From Hyalella azteca (lineage: Eukaryota; Arthropoda; Malacostraca; Amphipoda; Hyalellidae), in assembly GCF_000764305.2 (NCBI RefSeq), contig NW_025939426.1, positions 3,957 to 67,956 of the forward strand: 64,000 nucleotides of DNA. Direction: 5' to 3'. This document shows, piece after piece, positions 11,090 to 24,728 of this stretch (positions within the stretch are counted from its first letter, which is position 1; each line of letters starts with the position of its first letter). The notes under the pieces were generated by a model. The model had not been told where the DNA came from and ran no database searches. It saw only the letters and a list, made by a program, of their open reading frames with translations. Position numbers and translations under genes: made by a program.

Positions 11090-14000
11090 TGAATATTTCT
11101 TCGAGCTCAGTTCTCTCTATTCTTAGTTGATTTTCGGGCATAATTTTCTTATGTTTGTCGATTTTTAAAGCGGTTTTTCATTACACTGAATCGTTTTTTA
11201 TGGTAAATTTTCTTGCAACTGTGTACTGTAGATTTATTTTAAGCTGAAGAATAAATGTATCCGGAACCAAGGATTATAAGCTGAATTTTTAATTTCGTTT
11301 TATTATGAAGAGTAAATGGACGAAGATCTGGCAGCAGCATCAAGTAGAAAATGCATAACTTTGTCCATTAGTTTGCAATTGAGTGTAGCATTCACGTCAA
11401 TAATGGCTCACGACTAAGCGTCTTGCCTGCAAATGCTCTGACAACAAAATGCTCGGTTAGTAATTATAATTTATTTTTAGCGTCACCCTGAAACATTGGC
11501 ACCTAAACCAGTGCACTTGCTTGCATCTCTTGTTGGTTGCTCGGACGTTCAGGTTTTTTTCGTCTGAGTTATTGACGGAAACTGCAGTATATATGCATTA
11601 CTCAGATTCCGTATCTTGAATCCTTTGGTTGCGGAGATGTTCTTGGTGGAAATGTAATCTGTAGCGGCTGGAACATACCATTAAATTTCTACAAGGATCT
11701 TGGTATCAATGGTATGCATTAAATGCACTTCTACAAACTTCTTTGTTTACATTTTCTAAAGGACGATGGTTTTAAAATGAAATTAATAATAAGAATGTCA
11801 TGTCTATTAATACCTTATGACATAGATGTGATGACATGAAATAGATAAAATGTATAGGAGTCAAATAAATAAATAGCGGTTTCAGCGTTTATTAGGCCGT
11901 AGGCCTGTCGCCGATTCTTAACATAACATAACATAACATAGTGATGTCGGCTCTGAAGTGTAGGCCTGATGTGGCCTGTCGCCGATTCTTTTCCATTTCG
12001 TGCCTTGTTCATAGATCGAAACTCGTGTCATTTGACCGGATCTTTTCATGACTGGCGATAGTTATACAAAATTCGCGAGATAAGTCAAACCGGCATAGTA
12101 AAAAGTGAGAAAGTTGGGACCCGCAAACACTACGTGCGTCCTCGATCACTGCCAGAACTCAACTGCATCGCAGAACAATCACAGCATTTTGAGGTCTCGA
12201 ACTCGCAACACACTGATAGAATTCTGCTGTGCTTAACCGCCCGGCCTCCTTGCCGATTCTGACCAGAAACTAGACATCAGTAGAGTAAACATCAGTCAAG
12301 AGTAAAACTAGACATCAGTCAAGAGTAGACATCAGTTTTGTTATTCACAAGCTCTTCTATTTTTTATAGGTAATTCCACCGCCGAAAAAATAATTGCAAA
12401 CTTTTTCATGTTAGCAAAGACGTTATGGACCCGTAATATTTTTCTATGAGCTATTTATCAGATAGTCCTTAGTAGAAACTTCATCATATCATCAGCTGAA
12501 AGCAATTCAAAAATAATTTAAAGTTTAATTCTAATTTTTTCATTATTTCTTTTATTTTCGATTAATATTCACTTAACTGTGCAATTTTCGAACCTTTTAA
12601 CGCGAATAACTAACATCAAATTCAAATCCCCATAATATTGTCTACACGAAATAACATTAATTCTTCCTACATAGCAAAGTGTGTTATCCCTACTCATTGC
12701 CAAAGTTAATAAGAGGCTACAGATAATAAAGTTGTTTGCAAATCGAAGACAAATTATTAAATAGCATAATTTCTCAAAAGTCGGAAATCGAGCTAAGGAC
12801 ACCAACCTTCGCCGACGGTCACGTCAGGCACGCCAAAATTTTGAAAACTGAAATCAAATATTCATGGAAAATATTTTAATTTTAAATTGTATTTCCCTTC
12901 GCATTTGAATTTAAAAATTCGACCGCGCAATTAAATGCAGCTAGATTGCTCGGGAATAAATTTAAAATTAAAATCTTGTACTGAATGTAAGCGGAAAGGC
13001 AAAAAATTCGACATGAAGCTGCTAGGATTCGCAGGATCCCAAGGAGTCCGTAGGATGGTAGCTTGCGTGCGTTTGTTTGTACGCGCGCTCGGCAGTCGCA
13101 AGGTCTTCGCCCTCACACTGGAGGAGTCCATTATGGTTACTCCCCCATTCTTCCCTGCAAGGAATTATTTATAATTCTTTGATTTATATTCAGATATACA
13201 TATCATGTTATTTGTATGTTGATGCCAGGGCGTTTTCTTTAATATCTGCCATTTCGTACTGTATTATATATACTCATGATACATACTGTAATACCTGTCC
13301 TTCGTACGTCAAATTTCCCTAAATCGCAAGTAAAGCTTTATTTCGATGTTAATAACAAAGCTCATTTACTTCTATGCGGGCTTTTAACAACTAACTTTAA
13401 AACTTAGTTAACAAAAAATTCATAATGGACAAAATATTGATACTGATCCAAATCGGACGCGAATTTTGAACATTTTATCATTTGCAAATCCAGTCGATTC
13501 CATGCAGAGTTCTCTTACGTTTTGATTCAGTGTAACGACGACATCAACCCAAAAGAAATTCTTTAAATAAACTATAGCTTGACTAATCGACATCCATATC
13601 ATTTGAAGTTAATTTATCAGCCATGTAGCATTCCAAGAATGCTGGCGGACTAGCAATCAGCTAATATATTTAATGCATCAATGCTTGTGAATTGATGATT
13701 GCACGTCAAGATTTGATCGTCAGTGCATTATTGATTGCTTACTTATAATTAATTATCAATTAGTGGAGTATTGGTTACTTATAATAGCTGGACAGCATGA
13801 CTCATGGTTGTCATGTCGAGTCACCAAATGATAAAATTGAGCTCTGAGAAAGGTCAAATTATGAGAATGTTCACTAATATACTTTACACGCTTGATGAGG
13901 AACTCAACTATTTATCATGAATACAGAAGGTACTGAATAATAATTTAATTTTTCTTTCCGCTAGGTGCCGGTGGTATTCAATTCAAAATTGCCGCCTGTC

Positions 14001-16687
14001 TGCTGGCCGCGTTATGTCTTCCCCGTTTTGGGCGAGTCCACTTACAATTTGTTATATTAAGAAAAAACCTAAAAGCATTAGGGCAATTTTCATGCAAATA
14101 TACTTAAAAGTGTTAAGGTTATGTTTAAAGTTCCATTTCAACCATGAACGTAGCGTTAATTAATAACGAATTTATTTCCAAATGATTCTTCCCCTATGAA
14201 GGCGAGTCCATCATTAACCAATGGGATCACTTGTCCAGACCGCCGCCCTCATGAATGGAAACACGGAAGTTAACTGAACGCCGGCGTGTTATGTCATAGC
14301 CGCACTTCCTACTTCCGCCAAGCGGACGTCGCGGAAGCGTTGTTGTGTGCTACTACTCATATTTCATACGTTACTCTGCTTTTAACTTTTTTTAAATGCT
14401 ATAATCCGAAGGAAATGTGTCTACTCTCATTTTATTGTAATTTTCAACATAGAGTGTTTCCGAGTTTAGGTTATATTTTTAATTTAATTTTATAAGATTG
14501 ACGAATTTATCGAGTTTCTTTTGCACAGAACATTGGGGAAAATCAAAGTGTAAAATACTATTATAAATAGATTCGGTGTTGTCACCTTCTCCCTAATTTT
14601 TTCTCGAACTATCATCGAAATTTTCAATTAGCCTGAATAATCAATACCTTTAGAATGAGTTGTCGTTTTTGAATCGTGCATTAAAATATCATATAAAACT
14701 CATCTCTCTGTTCGCACTTCACAGTCTGTTCGATTCAGCCTCTGTGCGACAAAGCCTCTGTCTTAACGCGATTATGATCCGTATCTCTACGTCAGGCAGT
14801 GTATATCTTTTATGGCATCAGACTTCAATGTCACGATAAAATGACATCTGACTAAACGTGAACGTGCCGTCACTCACATCTGGCAATGCACAGTCGTCCT
14901 CGATGCCGTTATTCCCACTAAACTTCCGCCATGTTTACCCTTGACGAACGGAGCCTAGCAACCCGATGAGCTAACTTGCCCTGCTCGGCGCATGATGTCA
15001 GCCTTGAAAACGCGAATATCCTGAAAAATGGGCACGCAACTCAAGGAATTCGGCTGCACGTTGAAGGTCCATCGCTAAAATGCACTGTACGGGACTAATA
15101 TTGAGCTGCATGTCCTGTTATGGTGTGTTTTACGGAGGTCTTCTGAAGGATGATGAATTCTAACGTCCATAGCTCCAAATGACCTTGAGTTGCAATTTTT
15201 TAACGATTACAGTGCTTACCAGGCATAAAATTATTCAAATACTAACTAAAAAGCTGTGTCACAAGTACCTACTCTAATTTTGACTTGATCAGGGGCGTCT
15301 AGAATACCCTAAACGAGTTAAATAATTGTTTTGTAGTGATCACGAGGCAGCTGCATTACACCGAAGCCAAACACCGCTTTGCCTTCGTTGCGAAGGTCGC
15401 ACAAATGCAGCCTTGCAGGGCCACCGGACTGGCAAATCCTGCTGCAGTTCTTCCCTCTAGCTATGACATCCAATGATAATGCAGAAGATAAGTAATACAA
15501 AGATATCTGTGTGAAACTATTATTAAATACTTATTGATTTTTAAAATTTCGCTTTCAGCGTTCAAATCCATTCGCATTTCCTCTTCCTGCTGCGTTTCTG
15601 TTGCATGTAAGCATGCCTTGCACACTGCAAGACTAGTAACGTTTTCCCACTCTATTTTTAATTTAAATATAAGTAAAAAGTTGCCAACTTATAATGTACA
15701 TGAAACAACCATAATTTTCTCGTCTATAAGACTATAACCTAAATCCTTCATTATTTGTAGCTTTATCAGGTTTAGCCAGGAGTCAACATTGGCCCTTGCA
15801 TCTGTACTGCCGCTGGTTGCAGCAGCCAATGACCTTCAATCACATTTTCCATCAACTATAGAGGGGTTACTACAAGAAACTTTTTTGCTGTTGACAGAGC
15901 AAGAGCTTCAGAAGTATTGTCAGAGTCAGTCAGTCAGTCATCAAAGTTACTACTAAGAGGGTGACTGTCATTCAGTGTTTTCTTGTTGTTACCAAATCCG
16001 GCTAATTATTTTACAAGCAATGAATTATACGTGCCTTTCTCACACAATAATGTATAAAATAAGTAAATAACATCGGTGAAGACATTTATTGAACAAAATA
16101 TTAAAAATTCCTGAGTAATTTTGCAAGGATTCCTTTGTCTTATGGAACATTGAACCAACAAATCCTGATTGCCTGTCGAACACTTCAGCGCTAAATTCGC
16201 TTTAACCATTTTTATCTGAAATAAATTGCAGTCTAGACTCCCAAACCCATATTTCAGTGACCAATATTAGCTAGCCTTATACCATTGGCAGTGTTGGCAT
16301 CTGCAAGTAATTAGTTTCAATTAGTTGTGTTATAGCCGGTGTTATGGAATATATTATTATATATGTCCAGTAGGCTGTAGAACCAACTTTCGTGACATTA
16401 GGTCATGACACAACTCAAGATTGGTCATTTGTGGATGAAATCAGAAATATGGTCCACATCGATTGGTCAGACAAGAAAAAATTATGCGAAATGTTACAAA
16501 AAAAAAAACACTTCAGTCCTCTGAAATTCTTGCAAACTGTCTTCTAAGAATGTAGCATATACTGCACACCCTGTAGTTAATTCACGTTTTCACATTACGA
16601 TGAATTTGTCCGAAGAAACCGCTACGATAAAAGGCTGACTCTGTACTTAATCCACACCATCGCCTGAAACTTCTTTAATTTAGTTTC
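11090..16687. other. Long intergenic stretch without a recognised gene
   Basis: No ORF resembles a known protein. It contains a SINE-like piece at 12165-12260, a short (CATAA)n tract at about 11917-11940 and two copies of GGCCTGTCGCCGATTCTT (near 11899 and 11973). The tract 14880-15500 is somewhat more GC-rich but shows no gene I can support. Confidence 0.4.
12165..12260 (-). repeat. tRNA-derived SINE fragment
   Basis: The reverse strand has GGCCGGGCGGTTAAGCACAG, a pol III box A-like head also seen at about 52130-52150 and 62125-62145. Surrounding words (reverse of CTCGAACTCGCAACAC) match the same family. Confidence 0.5.
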
Positions 16688-17034
16688 TTACTCACATTCG
16701 CAAATATTTGTGGTATATTTTGCAAACTTGCGTAAAGTCGGAGACAATACATGAATCAATTGACAGAATAAATAATTGTAAAAATTAAATTGGAAAAAAT
16801 AATTTTCTCTGCAACAAATCTTATAAAATTGGTATTTAGGTAACACACTTATACCTGTCCAATCGATCTGAAATTTTGAACACTTGCGTAAAGTCGGAGA
16901 CAATACATGAATAAATTGACAGAATACATATCTTGAAAATTTAGTTTTTATTTATTTATAAAAAAATAATTTTTTTAATTTTCGAAAATAAAATTGTAAA
17001 TTCATTAGGACACTGGATTCTTTAGAAGTGTTGT
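16688..17034 (-). mobile_element. MITE family A, truncated reverse copy
   Basis: Reverse-strand copy. The left terminal motif ACAACACTTCT appears inverted at 17024-17034, next to the reverse of AAAGAATCCAGTGTCC. Two copies of the GATTCATGTATTGTCTCCGA-type core lie inside. The far end is missing. Confidence 0.65.
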
Positions 17035-18389
17035 CTTTAAAAAGTTATTTTTTAACGAATATTATTTACCTATAATAGTGATATAGTATATATAGTACCG
17101 TATTGTTTCGTGATTTATATACCTTAGTATTGCTTAGCCGTGCAGTTCGTTCATCCAACTCTTTTAGGTGCTTTAAAAATATGCGCCAAACAACATCACT
17201 GGTCAATATCAGTCAGAAGCTCCGCCCACTTGAACGGTGAGTCCAATATTTGATAGGGGAAGACCGGAAGACTATTGGATTCAAGAATTTATTACATTTC
17301 ACTTCCTCATAATAAAATTAATATCTGTATAACGCTGCTCATTCATTTTGAATTCTTTACATATGACTGAAATTCGAGAAGCGCATAATAAATAATTTAT
17401 AAAGAATTATTCTCATCCTAACATCGGGTATTCCCCTATCTATGAGATGGACTAACCTTCAATGCAGTCTGCACAGAAAATGTAGAAAATCTTTATTTAC
17501 CACTCAATCTTGAGCTTGAAATCGACCATTCATATAACGGCTCTGTGCATTTCTAAATGCACAATGATGAGAGAAATATGGAAACTTTTCTCTGTTCAGA
17601 TTACTTTGTTAGAAAAATCACTTGATAATCATCATTTTATATTGTTTATAATGAGTATTAATTGTAGACGAAGATGCTAATTTATTTTAGGTATGATCGA
17701 CTGATTTTCAACCAACCACAACATATTACGTGGTGACATGTCTGCGCAGCAGTTTCTCGATCAATAAATAAATAAGGTGTTGGCATTTCTCCTTACATTT
17801 TGTTTCTAAACATAGGCATTAATACTCAACGGTGCCTGTTTAACTAAGCCAACCAGCCTGTGTATGAGCATCAATAATACATAATTGATTCAGCAGAAGT
17901 TTGTTGCCTCCATATATGATGAACGCTGGCCGTGAACCAGCCCTGCCTTTCATTTCAAATATAAGTATTGTAACTCTGGTTAATACGATGTGATACATTC
18001 GTGTCACAAACGGCAAATTATGCATTTTAATTTGAAATAATCTCACGTTAACCTCATATCCGAAGACCTTGCTCGTTCTCGGGTACAGTCGAGCTGCTCG
18101 AGCAAAGTCTGATACGTAGGCGAGCCAGATGGCGGTAGTGGGAAACACTTGACCTCTTCATACATTGTTTGTGAACAATGTTCTAGATTCTAGAATGTTA
18201 TGTAGCGTTGCTCCAACGGTCCAACCGACGAACGCCGAATGCTCTTGGTGTTCAGTGTTCGCAAATCTTCCAGTGTGAGCGGTATGCAGCGTGACGTAAC
18301 TCGGGCGACCGTTTAAACTGAAAAGAGAATATGATTTGGTTATTTTCTTTTTTAACTTATTAAAATTTCGTGTGTTATGTATTTCCATA
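17035..18389. other. Upstream region of the MADF-BESS gene
   Basis: No gene recognised. A TTCTAGAA palindrome at about 18190 resembles a heat-shock element half-site pair, but a single short match is not enough to call it. Confidence 0.35.
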
Positions 18390-21300
18390 ATGGAGTGGGA
18401 TAGAGGAAAATGTCTTGAGTTAATTAGGTTGTTCGAAAATAAGCCACAGCTTTGGCAAACCGGCCACAAATACCTATACAGTAAATCAAAGAAAAATGAA
18501 GCTTGGGAAGAGATTGCCGCAGAAATGAAAGTTCCTCGTGAACAAATAAAAGCAAAACTCAATTCTTTGCTTGCATCCCACAGGAGAGAACTGCTGAGGG
18601 AGCGAACGTCCAGGGAATTAGGTAAAGCTATAAGTAGATATTTTAGAATTTGGTTTTACATTGATTTCATTTCTTTTGCTGTAAATTACTCTTGAGTTTT
18701 AGTGCATCAAATCTGTTGTTTAATTGGGTAGCGCAGTTTGCCCGAGGCGGTCAATCGGCCTGTTTAAATTAGGGCTCGCTTGGAATTTAGCACCGCAACT
18801 AGCAAACTGTGAGAAAAATCAAACGTTGCTTTAGTAAATACAGGTAGAATCCATATAAGCAAAAATTGCTCGTGTACGAAAGTACCGATAAATGAACAAT
18901 CCTCTAATTCCAAGTTAATTATGCAGTAAATTTTACTACTAATGTCTTTCCCATAATAATGTATGATGTTTCTTTCGCGAAGGCATGTCTCCTAATTTTC
19001 TATTTCAACGTTATAATCAATATTCAGTCACTCGCTACGGCCTACGCGATCCAATAGAAAAAAATCGTTCAGTCAACAAGCCGCGACCGAATCGATCAAA
19101 ACGACCTCGTCCATAATGATGGCAGTATTCATGGTTGAACTATATAAGGTTGACCCACGAGAAGTTCCGTCTTTCAATTCAGCTTTCTTGTTACGTCACG
19201 TTGATCGAGAAACGTAAACAAACCCGTCATTCCCATGACGGATTGGTTGACTGGTTTGATCGCATTTCGGTGATTGGTTAATGCCCGTGACGTCACTGAG
19301 ATCATTTCCATGACGGATTGGTTGACTGGTTTGATCGCATTTCGGTGATTGGTTAATGCCCGTGACGTCACTGAGATCAGTGACGTCACAGGCGAACAAG
19401 AAGCTACATCCGCAAAAATGGGCTTCTGATGGGTCAACCTTAAACTAGTTCAACCATGGGCAGTATTATTCCCAACCCCAGAAACCGTATTACTGCCACG
19501 GCAATGGAGCCCCGAATTACTGAGGTCGTACCTCGCAGTCGCTCCGTCTACTGTCTCTATGCATGTCTAGAACGGCCAGCATGGTCGTAGATATTGCTGG
19601 CCACGAGCAGCGTTGCCGTGATGTCGATGTTGGCCCTTTATGAATTAGCTTGTAGATTCTTGATGCACTTATATCTGCAGACGTCGTAATTGTATCGATG
19701 AATCGAAATTCCGAGCAACCGTCACTTCTCGCCACCCGCGTCTACGGAACTGCAGATCATGCATAACTGAAGATCGTGCATGCCTGACACTGGCTGACAG
19801 AAACCTCTGAAGAACCGACCGAGGCACAAATTTTAGGGCCTATATTGATTCCGCCTTTAGTAACAATGATGATGTGTCCTATGCGATGCTCTCGGCCGAC
19901 ATAAATATAATCGCACCCACGCTATCGAAACGTTCCTATGGGCTTCACCATTTCTATCCGTTGTGCTTGGCTCATTCGTTTCAACAGAGCGTTCTATAAA
20001 TCTGCAATCATTAACAAAGGTGTTTATCGGTATTAACCTTCATACTACGCTTGCATGAGGCACAAACATGTCTTAAAATTTTTAGTAACTATCCAGGCTA
20101 ATAATCATAATTTATGCATCGGTGTTAATTTGTTTATTTCTTCATTTGAAGCATGACTCCGTGAACATATGTGCAAACATACGGTCTCATCCACAATATA
20201 CATATCGTGTCGGGATATCACCTATACAGAGAATTTTATTTTTAATAGTGGAATTGGGCGGCACATCGAACCGGGGAGGGACAGGGCAAATTTAGAAAAG
20301 AAGAAATGTAATTTTTGATTTGATTGATATTGATTGCATTAAAGAATACGGAACTATTGTTTTAATGGAAATTCAAACTGGAACTTGATACGAGTTCTAT
20401 GATAAGTGTGGATTGCAACAGGTCTTCATTTAATTACCGGACTTCGGTTTCAAATTATATTTTTTATAAGCTTTAGAATGTAGGGAATCGGGATATGGGA
20501 TTCTAAAATTTGATTAATAAGTATATAATTCATCTCGGGCAGTGCCTGGCTAGCCTATTTACATATTATTTATGAATGTATTCATTTCATTCATGTATCT
20601 ATAGAAGTGATCGGGGGAGAGTAGTTGATGAAAACAACAATATGAATATTTGTTTCAATATAGATACATCATAGATGAAATCGAATGGATCGCGAATCTA
20701 CTATATGAAATACATTTTTTAGAATATGAATTGTTACCTGTTAGTGATGAAATAGGTTCGTAATTATACTTTGTTTTTGTTGACAGGTCAAGACGATGTG
20801 TACAACAGCAAGTGGTTTGCCTACGAGGCCATGAGATTTATCAAGGAGAAAATCATGAAAAAACAAACCCTGAGCTCCTCATGTCATGCCTCTCCTAACT
20901 CTCTTCAAAAAGCTAATTCGCATGTGAGCATTTTTAGTAATTATGTTATGTAAAGCTTTGGTTCCATATTTAACTGCTTTGTAATGCGTAATGATTTGGT
21001 TGCGTACTTGATGCAGTACTTTGGTTCAGTATTTAAAATGAGATGCCATTGTGTGTTTCGTCGTTGGTCTCTTGAGACTTTTTATAAACCAATTTATGAT
21101 GTTATTTACTGCACTACTAGGCATAATGTACTATATTTCCATATGTGTTTATAATGTGTTTTCCATAAGTGTTTTTTCCACCCAGAAGAAAATATAAATT
21201 CGACGAAGTTTCTGTAATATATGGAAACTGAAGATGAAATGCCTGAAGCATTTCGATCATTCTTCAGACTCGACTATATACCTAGCTAAAAATAATTACT

Positions 21301-22482
21301 GATTAACTTATAAAAACTGTTTTATCAAACAGCCATTCAATCTGAAACGTCAAATTTTAAGATAACGTTCGTTTATTTTTTTTGCAACTCGTGACAGATT
21401 CAAGCCGTTAATTTTGCTATCATTTTACAGATGTAAAGTTTTACAAATTTATCTTTCAGAAATTCTGCCTTGGCATCTAGCGTTCACAAAAATAATATAG
21501 TAGACACGGCTAGGAATAAATATCACTTTAAAAATTAATTTTATTGTTAAGCTCGCTCCAAAAGTTTTATGTTCAAATCCGTCGAGGCAATTGTTGCGTT
21601 CACGATTGCACTTAAAAAAATAAAAAGTTCATTTTAACTTTTTTAAAATACTGAAATAAAATGATATTTGATTGATTTATAGCGAATTGACAAAGAATTT
21701 AACGGCGAAAAAATGCCAACAAAATTCACTATTTTTTCATTGAAAACGTTTTAGAGTCAAATGCCCTTTTTTTGCGACAACGAGGTTAAAAGAACACTTA
21801 CGGTATAGTTAAATTTTTGCGGTTTCATTCTCAAATCGTTTTTTTAATATTTAATTAGAAAATTTAGTGTTGCCAAATCGGTTTTCGCAATCTAATTTAT
21901 AAATTTGGTACGAGAAATTTGTTATACGAACAATTCATTTATTGGACTGATAAAAAAGCTCGTCCCTGAAATTTTTTCAATGAATATAGATGGTGAATTT
22001 CTGACGTCTCTTTTCCTTTTATCTTCGTGTTTCAGGTAGAAGATACGGATGGCTTAGCAACTGCGGATGGCCTAGTAACTTCGGATGGCTTAGCAACTGG
22101 TGATAAAAGCGATATGGAAGGGGAGCTGTTCATGGATGAAACACTAGACTCTAAAACGCTCCTTATTTCTCCGCAAAGAAACAACGTAATTTTTCCAGCT
22201 GCTACATTAAACGAAGAGCATTTTTTGCAACCTCATCCTACCGAGCTGCCTAAAGAATCACCTTCTACTGATCGTCTATCTCACGTTGACCCCAACTATA
22301 ATGTTTTCCAACGCTCAAACGATCGCACTGCTTCTGACATCTATGGTGAACATATTGCCATGAAATTGAAGACGTACGACAAGAAAACGCAAGCTCTCGT
22401 TCAACATTACATAAATAACATTGTTTTTCAAGCTGACATGGGTACTCTTCAATTACCTGTGCCACATCCGCCGATGCCATGA
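18390..22482 (+). CDS. MADF-BESS domain transcription factor
   Basis: Three coding exons: 18390-18621, 20787-20923 and 22036-22482, giving 271 aa. Donors GTAAAG and GTGAGC and acceptors GACAG and TTTCAG keep the frame. The MADF DNA-binding domain runs from about residue 4 to 100: WDRGKCLELIRLFENKPQLW, then KKNEAWEEIAAEM and, across the first intron, VYNSKWFAYEAMRFI. The BESS protein-interaction motif is at about residues 224-259 (IYGEHIAMKLKTYD ... YINNIVFQADMG). The family (Adf-1-like) binds DNA in the nucleus and is expanded in arthropods. The linker starts with a three-fold 7-residue repeat (DGLATAD, DGLVTSD, DGLATGD). The start at 18390 gives the usual short lead before MADF; the frame is open a little further upstream. 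The first intron carries the CRE-rich element at 19130-19458. The exact orthologue is not identified. Confidence 0.85.
19130..19458. mobile_element. TIR element with 9-bp target duplication in MADF-BESS intron 1
   Basis: Flanked by GGCAGTATT at 19121-19129 and 19459-19467. The inverted termini start CATGGTTGAACTA and continue ...AAGGTTGACCCA on both sides, about 26 bp. It is 329 bp with no ORF of note. A 75-bp interior unit is duplicated in tandem (19234-19308 and 19309-19383). A 9-bp duplication with TIRs fits hAT-distant or Mutator-like non-autonomous elements; the superfamily is inference. Confidence 0.75.
19191..19388. promoter_or_regulatory. CRE / CCAAT-motif cluster inside the mobile element
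   Basis: The full CRE palindrome TGACGTCA occurs at 19288-19295, 19363-19370 and 19381-19388, with the variant TTACGTCA at 19191. ATTGG, the inverted CCAAT box, occurs at 19242, 19273, 19317 and 19348. These are the binding sites of CREB/ATF and NF-Y families. Such spacing resembles an enhancer or promoter. Activity is inference. Confidence 0.5.
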
Positions 22483-22550
22483 TTATATTTAACTCATGCT
22501 ACACTCCATAATAAGAATTAAGATCACTCTATTGCTTAAATCATAAGTTT

Positions 22551-22688
22551 ATCAAGAATTCAAAAGAAAACAGCCGAAAAATTCACCACATCCTATGATA
22601 GAAAACGCTAAATGCTTGACTCCGAAACGATTTCATTCATAAGAAATGGTGAATTTTTTGGCTGTTTTCTACGCTTTTAAATTCTTGA
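22551..22688. repeat. Inverted repeat / hairpin in the MADF-BESS 3' region
   Basis: The left arm TCAAGAATTCAAAAG...AAAACAGCCGAAAAATTCAC is matched by the inverted right arm at about 22660-22688, with a 4-5-nt bulge. Arms are ~37 bp and the loop ~55 bp. It may be a short MITE. In the transcript it would form a strong stem. Confidence 0.65.
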
Positions 22689-22973
22689 CACTCCGTCATT
22701 ATTTGTAATGTCCAAGCATCGCTATCCTTGTTTAATGATGAATATATTATTATTATTATTACGGAACACTTTTTTAACAACGGTAATACCAGGATAATTC
22801 ATTTTGAAAAAAAAGAAACTTATTGGTAAATATAACTGGATTGCTTACTCGGCTTCTTCATCCACATGACCTTCTAGAATCTAGAGCTTCAACTATATTA
22901 TCAAAAATTTTGGGATTTTTATTTTGTGATGTTCTTAATGAAATTTTGTGTTATAAAAAAATTTAAATCACAT

Positions 22974-22979
22974 AATAAA
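22974..22979 (+). terminator. Possible poly(A) signal, MADF-BESS
   Basis: AATAAA about 490 bp after the stop codon. Further AATAAA motifs lie near 23160 and 23180. The site actually used cannot be decided from sequence. Confidence 0.3.
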
Positions 22980-23871
22980 ATATGGTTAACATGTTTGGAT
23001 ATTCGTATACTAAATTTCCAAACAGAGTGAACAGGAATCTCTCTTCACGACTGCGAATGCTTATGAATGTTAGAGAACGTTTTCCAGCCTTTCGTGAAAA
23101 GATAATCTGCTGGTTTCAATGGGCTAATAATACTTAAAAAAGATAAGATATTGTAAGGAATAAACAATTCAAATCAATAAAATTTTTTTTCATTGCGGGA
23201 AGTGTGAACGAGTGCGAAGTTTCAAACCTCAAGGCTCTAAGCCAGTACATTCCTTTCTCAAGTTCACGGAAGCGTCCATGACCGTGGACTCGAGACCGAG
23301 AGAAATCCACCGCTGATTCGGATACAGTTAGAATGGAGAGTTCGGAGAGCGGCGATGATGGCAGCTAACACCTTAGCAATACCGTCGCTATCTCTCGGTG
23401 TGACTAGGAGACGGGGATGTGTTTCTAGCATACGCGATGTAACTGTACACGAAGGTGAATCAATTTCACTTCTTGGCAAGCTACGCTCTTGGAAGGAAAG
23501 TGGTTAGATAGGCTGATAGTGTCTTTCATGTAGAAGTTCGACGATTTGCTTTATCGTCAAAAATGTGATGTACAGTTAAGAATGCTAGATGAGTGTTTTT
23601 CTTTCGTTAAAGTAAAATTTGTTTGAATTATCGAGTCTCACGGCGAATAAAAAAATTAGCATTCATTTATTTACTGTCATTCACGAGAGATCAGAAATTT
23701 TCGTGCCTACTTTTTTTTTAATTTAAAAAATTTAATTTGATACACAAAAATATGAACATATCGTCAAATTAGTTCCAACATCGAACTAAATAATTGTATG
23801 CAAATTCACGTTTATGTATCTCATAGTCAACATTACAAGCAATAATAATTTACGCTTAAAAATTACGAAAG
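22980..23871. other. Intergenic, no gene recognised
   Basis: No protein-like ORF seen. A modestly GC-rich block at 23200-23500 carries a short reverse-strand open frame with no family resemblance. Confidence 0.4.
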
Positions 23872-24324
23872 ACAACACTTCTAAAGAATCCAGTACGTGT
23901 CTCCAATGTAAAAGATGTACAATGAATTTCTCATTTTATTTTCGAATATTAAAAAAATTAATTTTTCAATTTTTTAATATATAAATTTTTTCAAAATTAT
24001 TTATTCTGTCAATTGATTCATGCATTGCTTCCGACTTCACACAAGTGTGCAAAATTTCAGATCAATTGGACAAGTAAAAGTGTGCCAAATATCAGTTATA
24101 AGACTTGTAGCTGACAAAATTATTTTTTTCAATTTCTTTAATATAAAAAAAAATTATAAAGTCATTTGTTTTGTCATTTGATTCTTGCATTGTCTCCAAC
24201 TTTACGCAAGTGTGCAAAATTTCAGATCGATAGGATAAGAAGAAGTGTGTTAAATTTCGATTATAAGATTCAAAGCAGACAGACAGACAAACAAAAAAGA
24301 AGTGAAGTTAAAGAGAAGTGTTGT
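23872..24324 (+). mobile_element. MITE family A, full copy
   Basis: Starts ACAACACTTCT (23872-23882) and ends with its inverse AGAAGTGTTGT (24314-24324). It is 453 bp with the internal duplicated GATTCATGCATTG...GCAAAATTTCAGATC core. A foldback element is inserted immediately at its right edge. Confidence 0.75.
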
Positions 24325-24331
24325 AAAATAG

Positions 24332-24728
24332 ACTCAATCGACAATTTTACGGACCCGCCTGCGGACTCGCATGCGGACTCGCGCAACTGGGCCGCTCATA
24401 ATTCCTTCAATACTTAACGGATCTGCATGAATTTTGGAATATGAGTATTAATTATCAATACGCTGCCGCAGGAATTATTACAGATTTTTACATGAATTAT
24501 TTTTTAATTAAAACCAATAAACGTATTTTTTAAGCAACTGGGCCGCTCATAATTCCTTCAATATTTAACGGATCTGCATGAATTTTGGAATGTGAGTATC
24601 AATTATCGATACGCTGCCGCAGGAATTATTACAGAATTTTACATATAAAAAGAAGGAATTATGAGCGGCCCAGTTGCGCGAGTCCGCAGGCGAGTCCGCT
24701 GGTGAGTCCGTAGAATTGTCGATCGAGT
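24332..24728. mobile_element. Foldback element 1 with 9-bp target duplication
   Basis: Flanked by GTAAAATAG at 24323-24331 and 24729-24737. The ends are inverted repeats of ~75 bp, starting ACTCAATCGACAATT and carrying tandem GCGGACTCGC units, then CAACTGGGCCGCTCATAATT. A second direct copy of the inner arm starts at 24534 (151-bp period). Long inverted ends plus a 9-bp duplication fit Mutator-like foldback elements. Arm plan matches the elements at 47085 and 51656. Confidence 0.75.

Noticed and set aside
18180..18200. Heat-shock element upstream of MADF-BESS
   Set aside because: A single TTCTAGAA palindrome; HSEs need three or more GAA units in phase.
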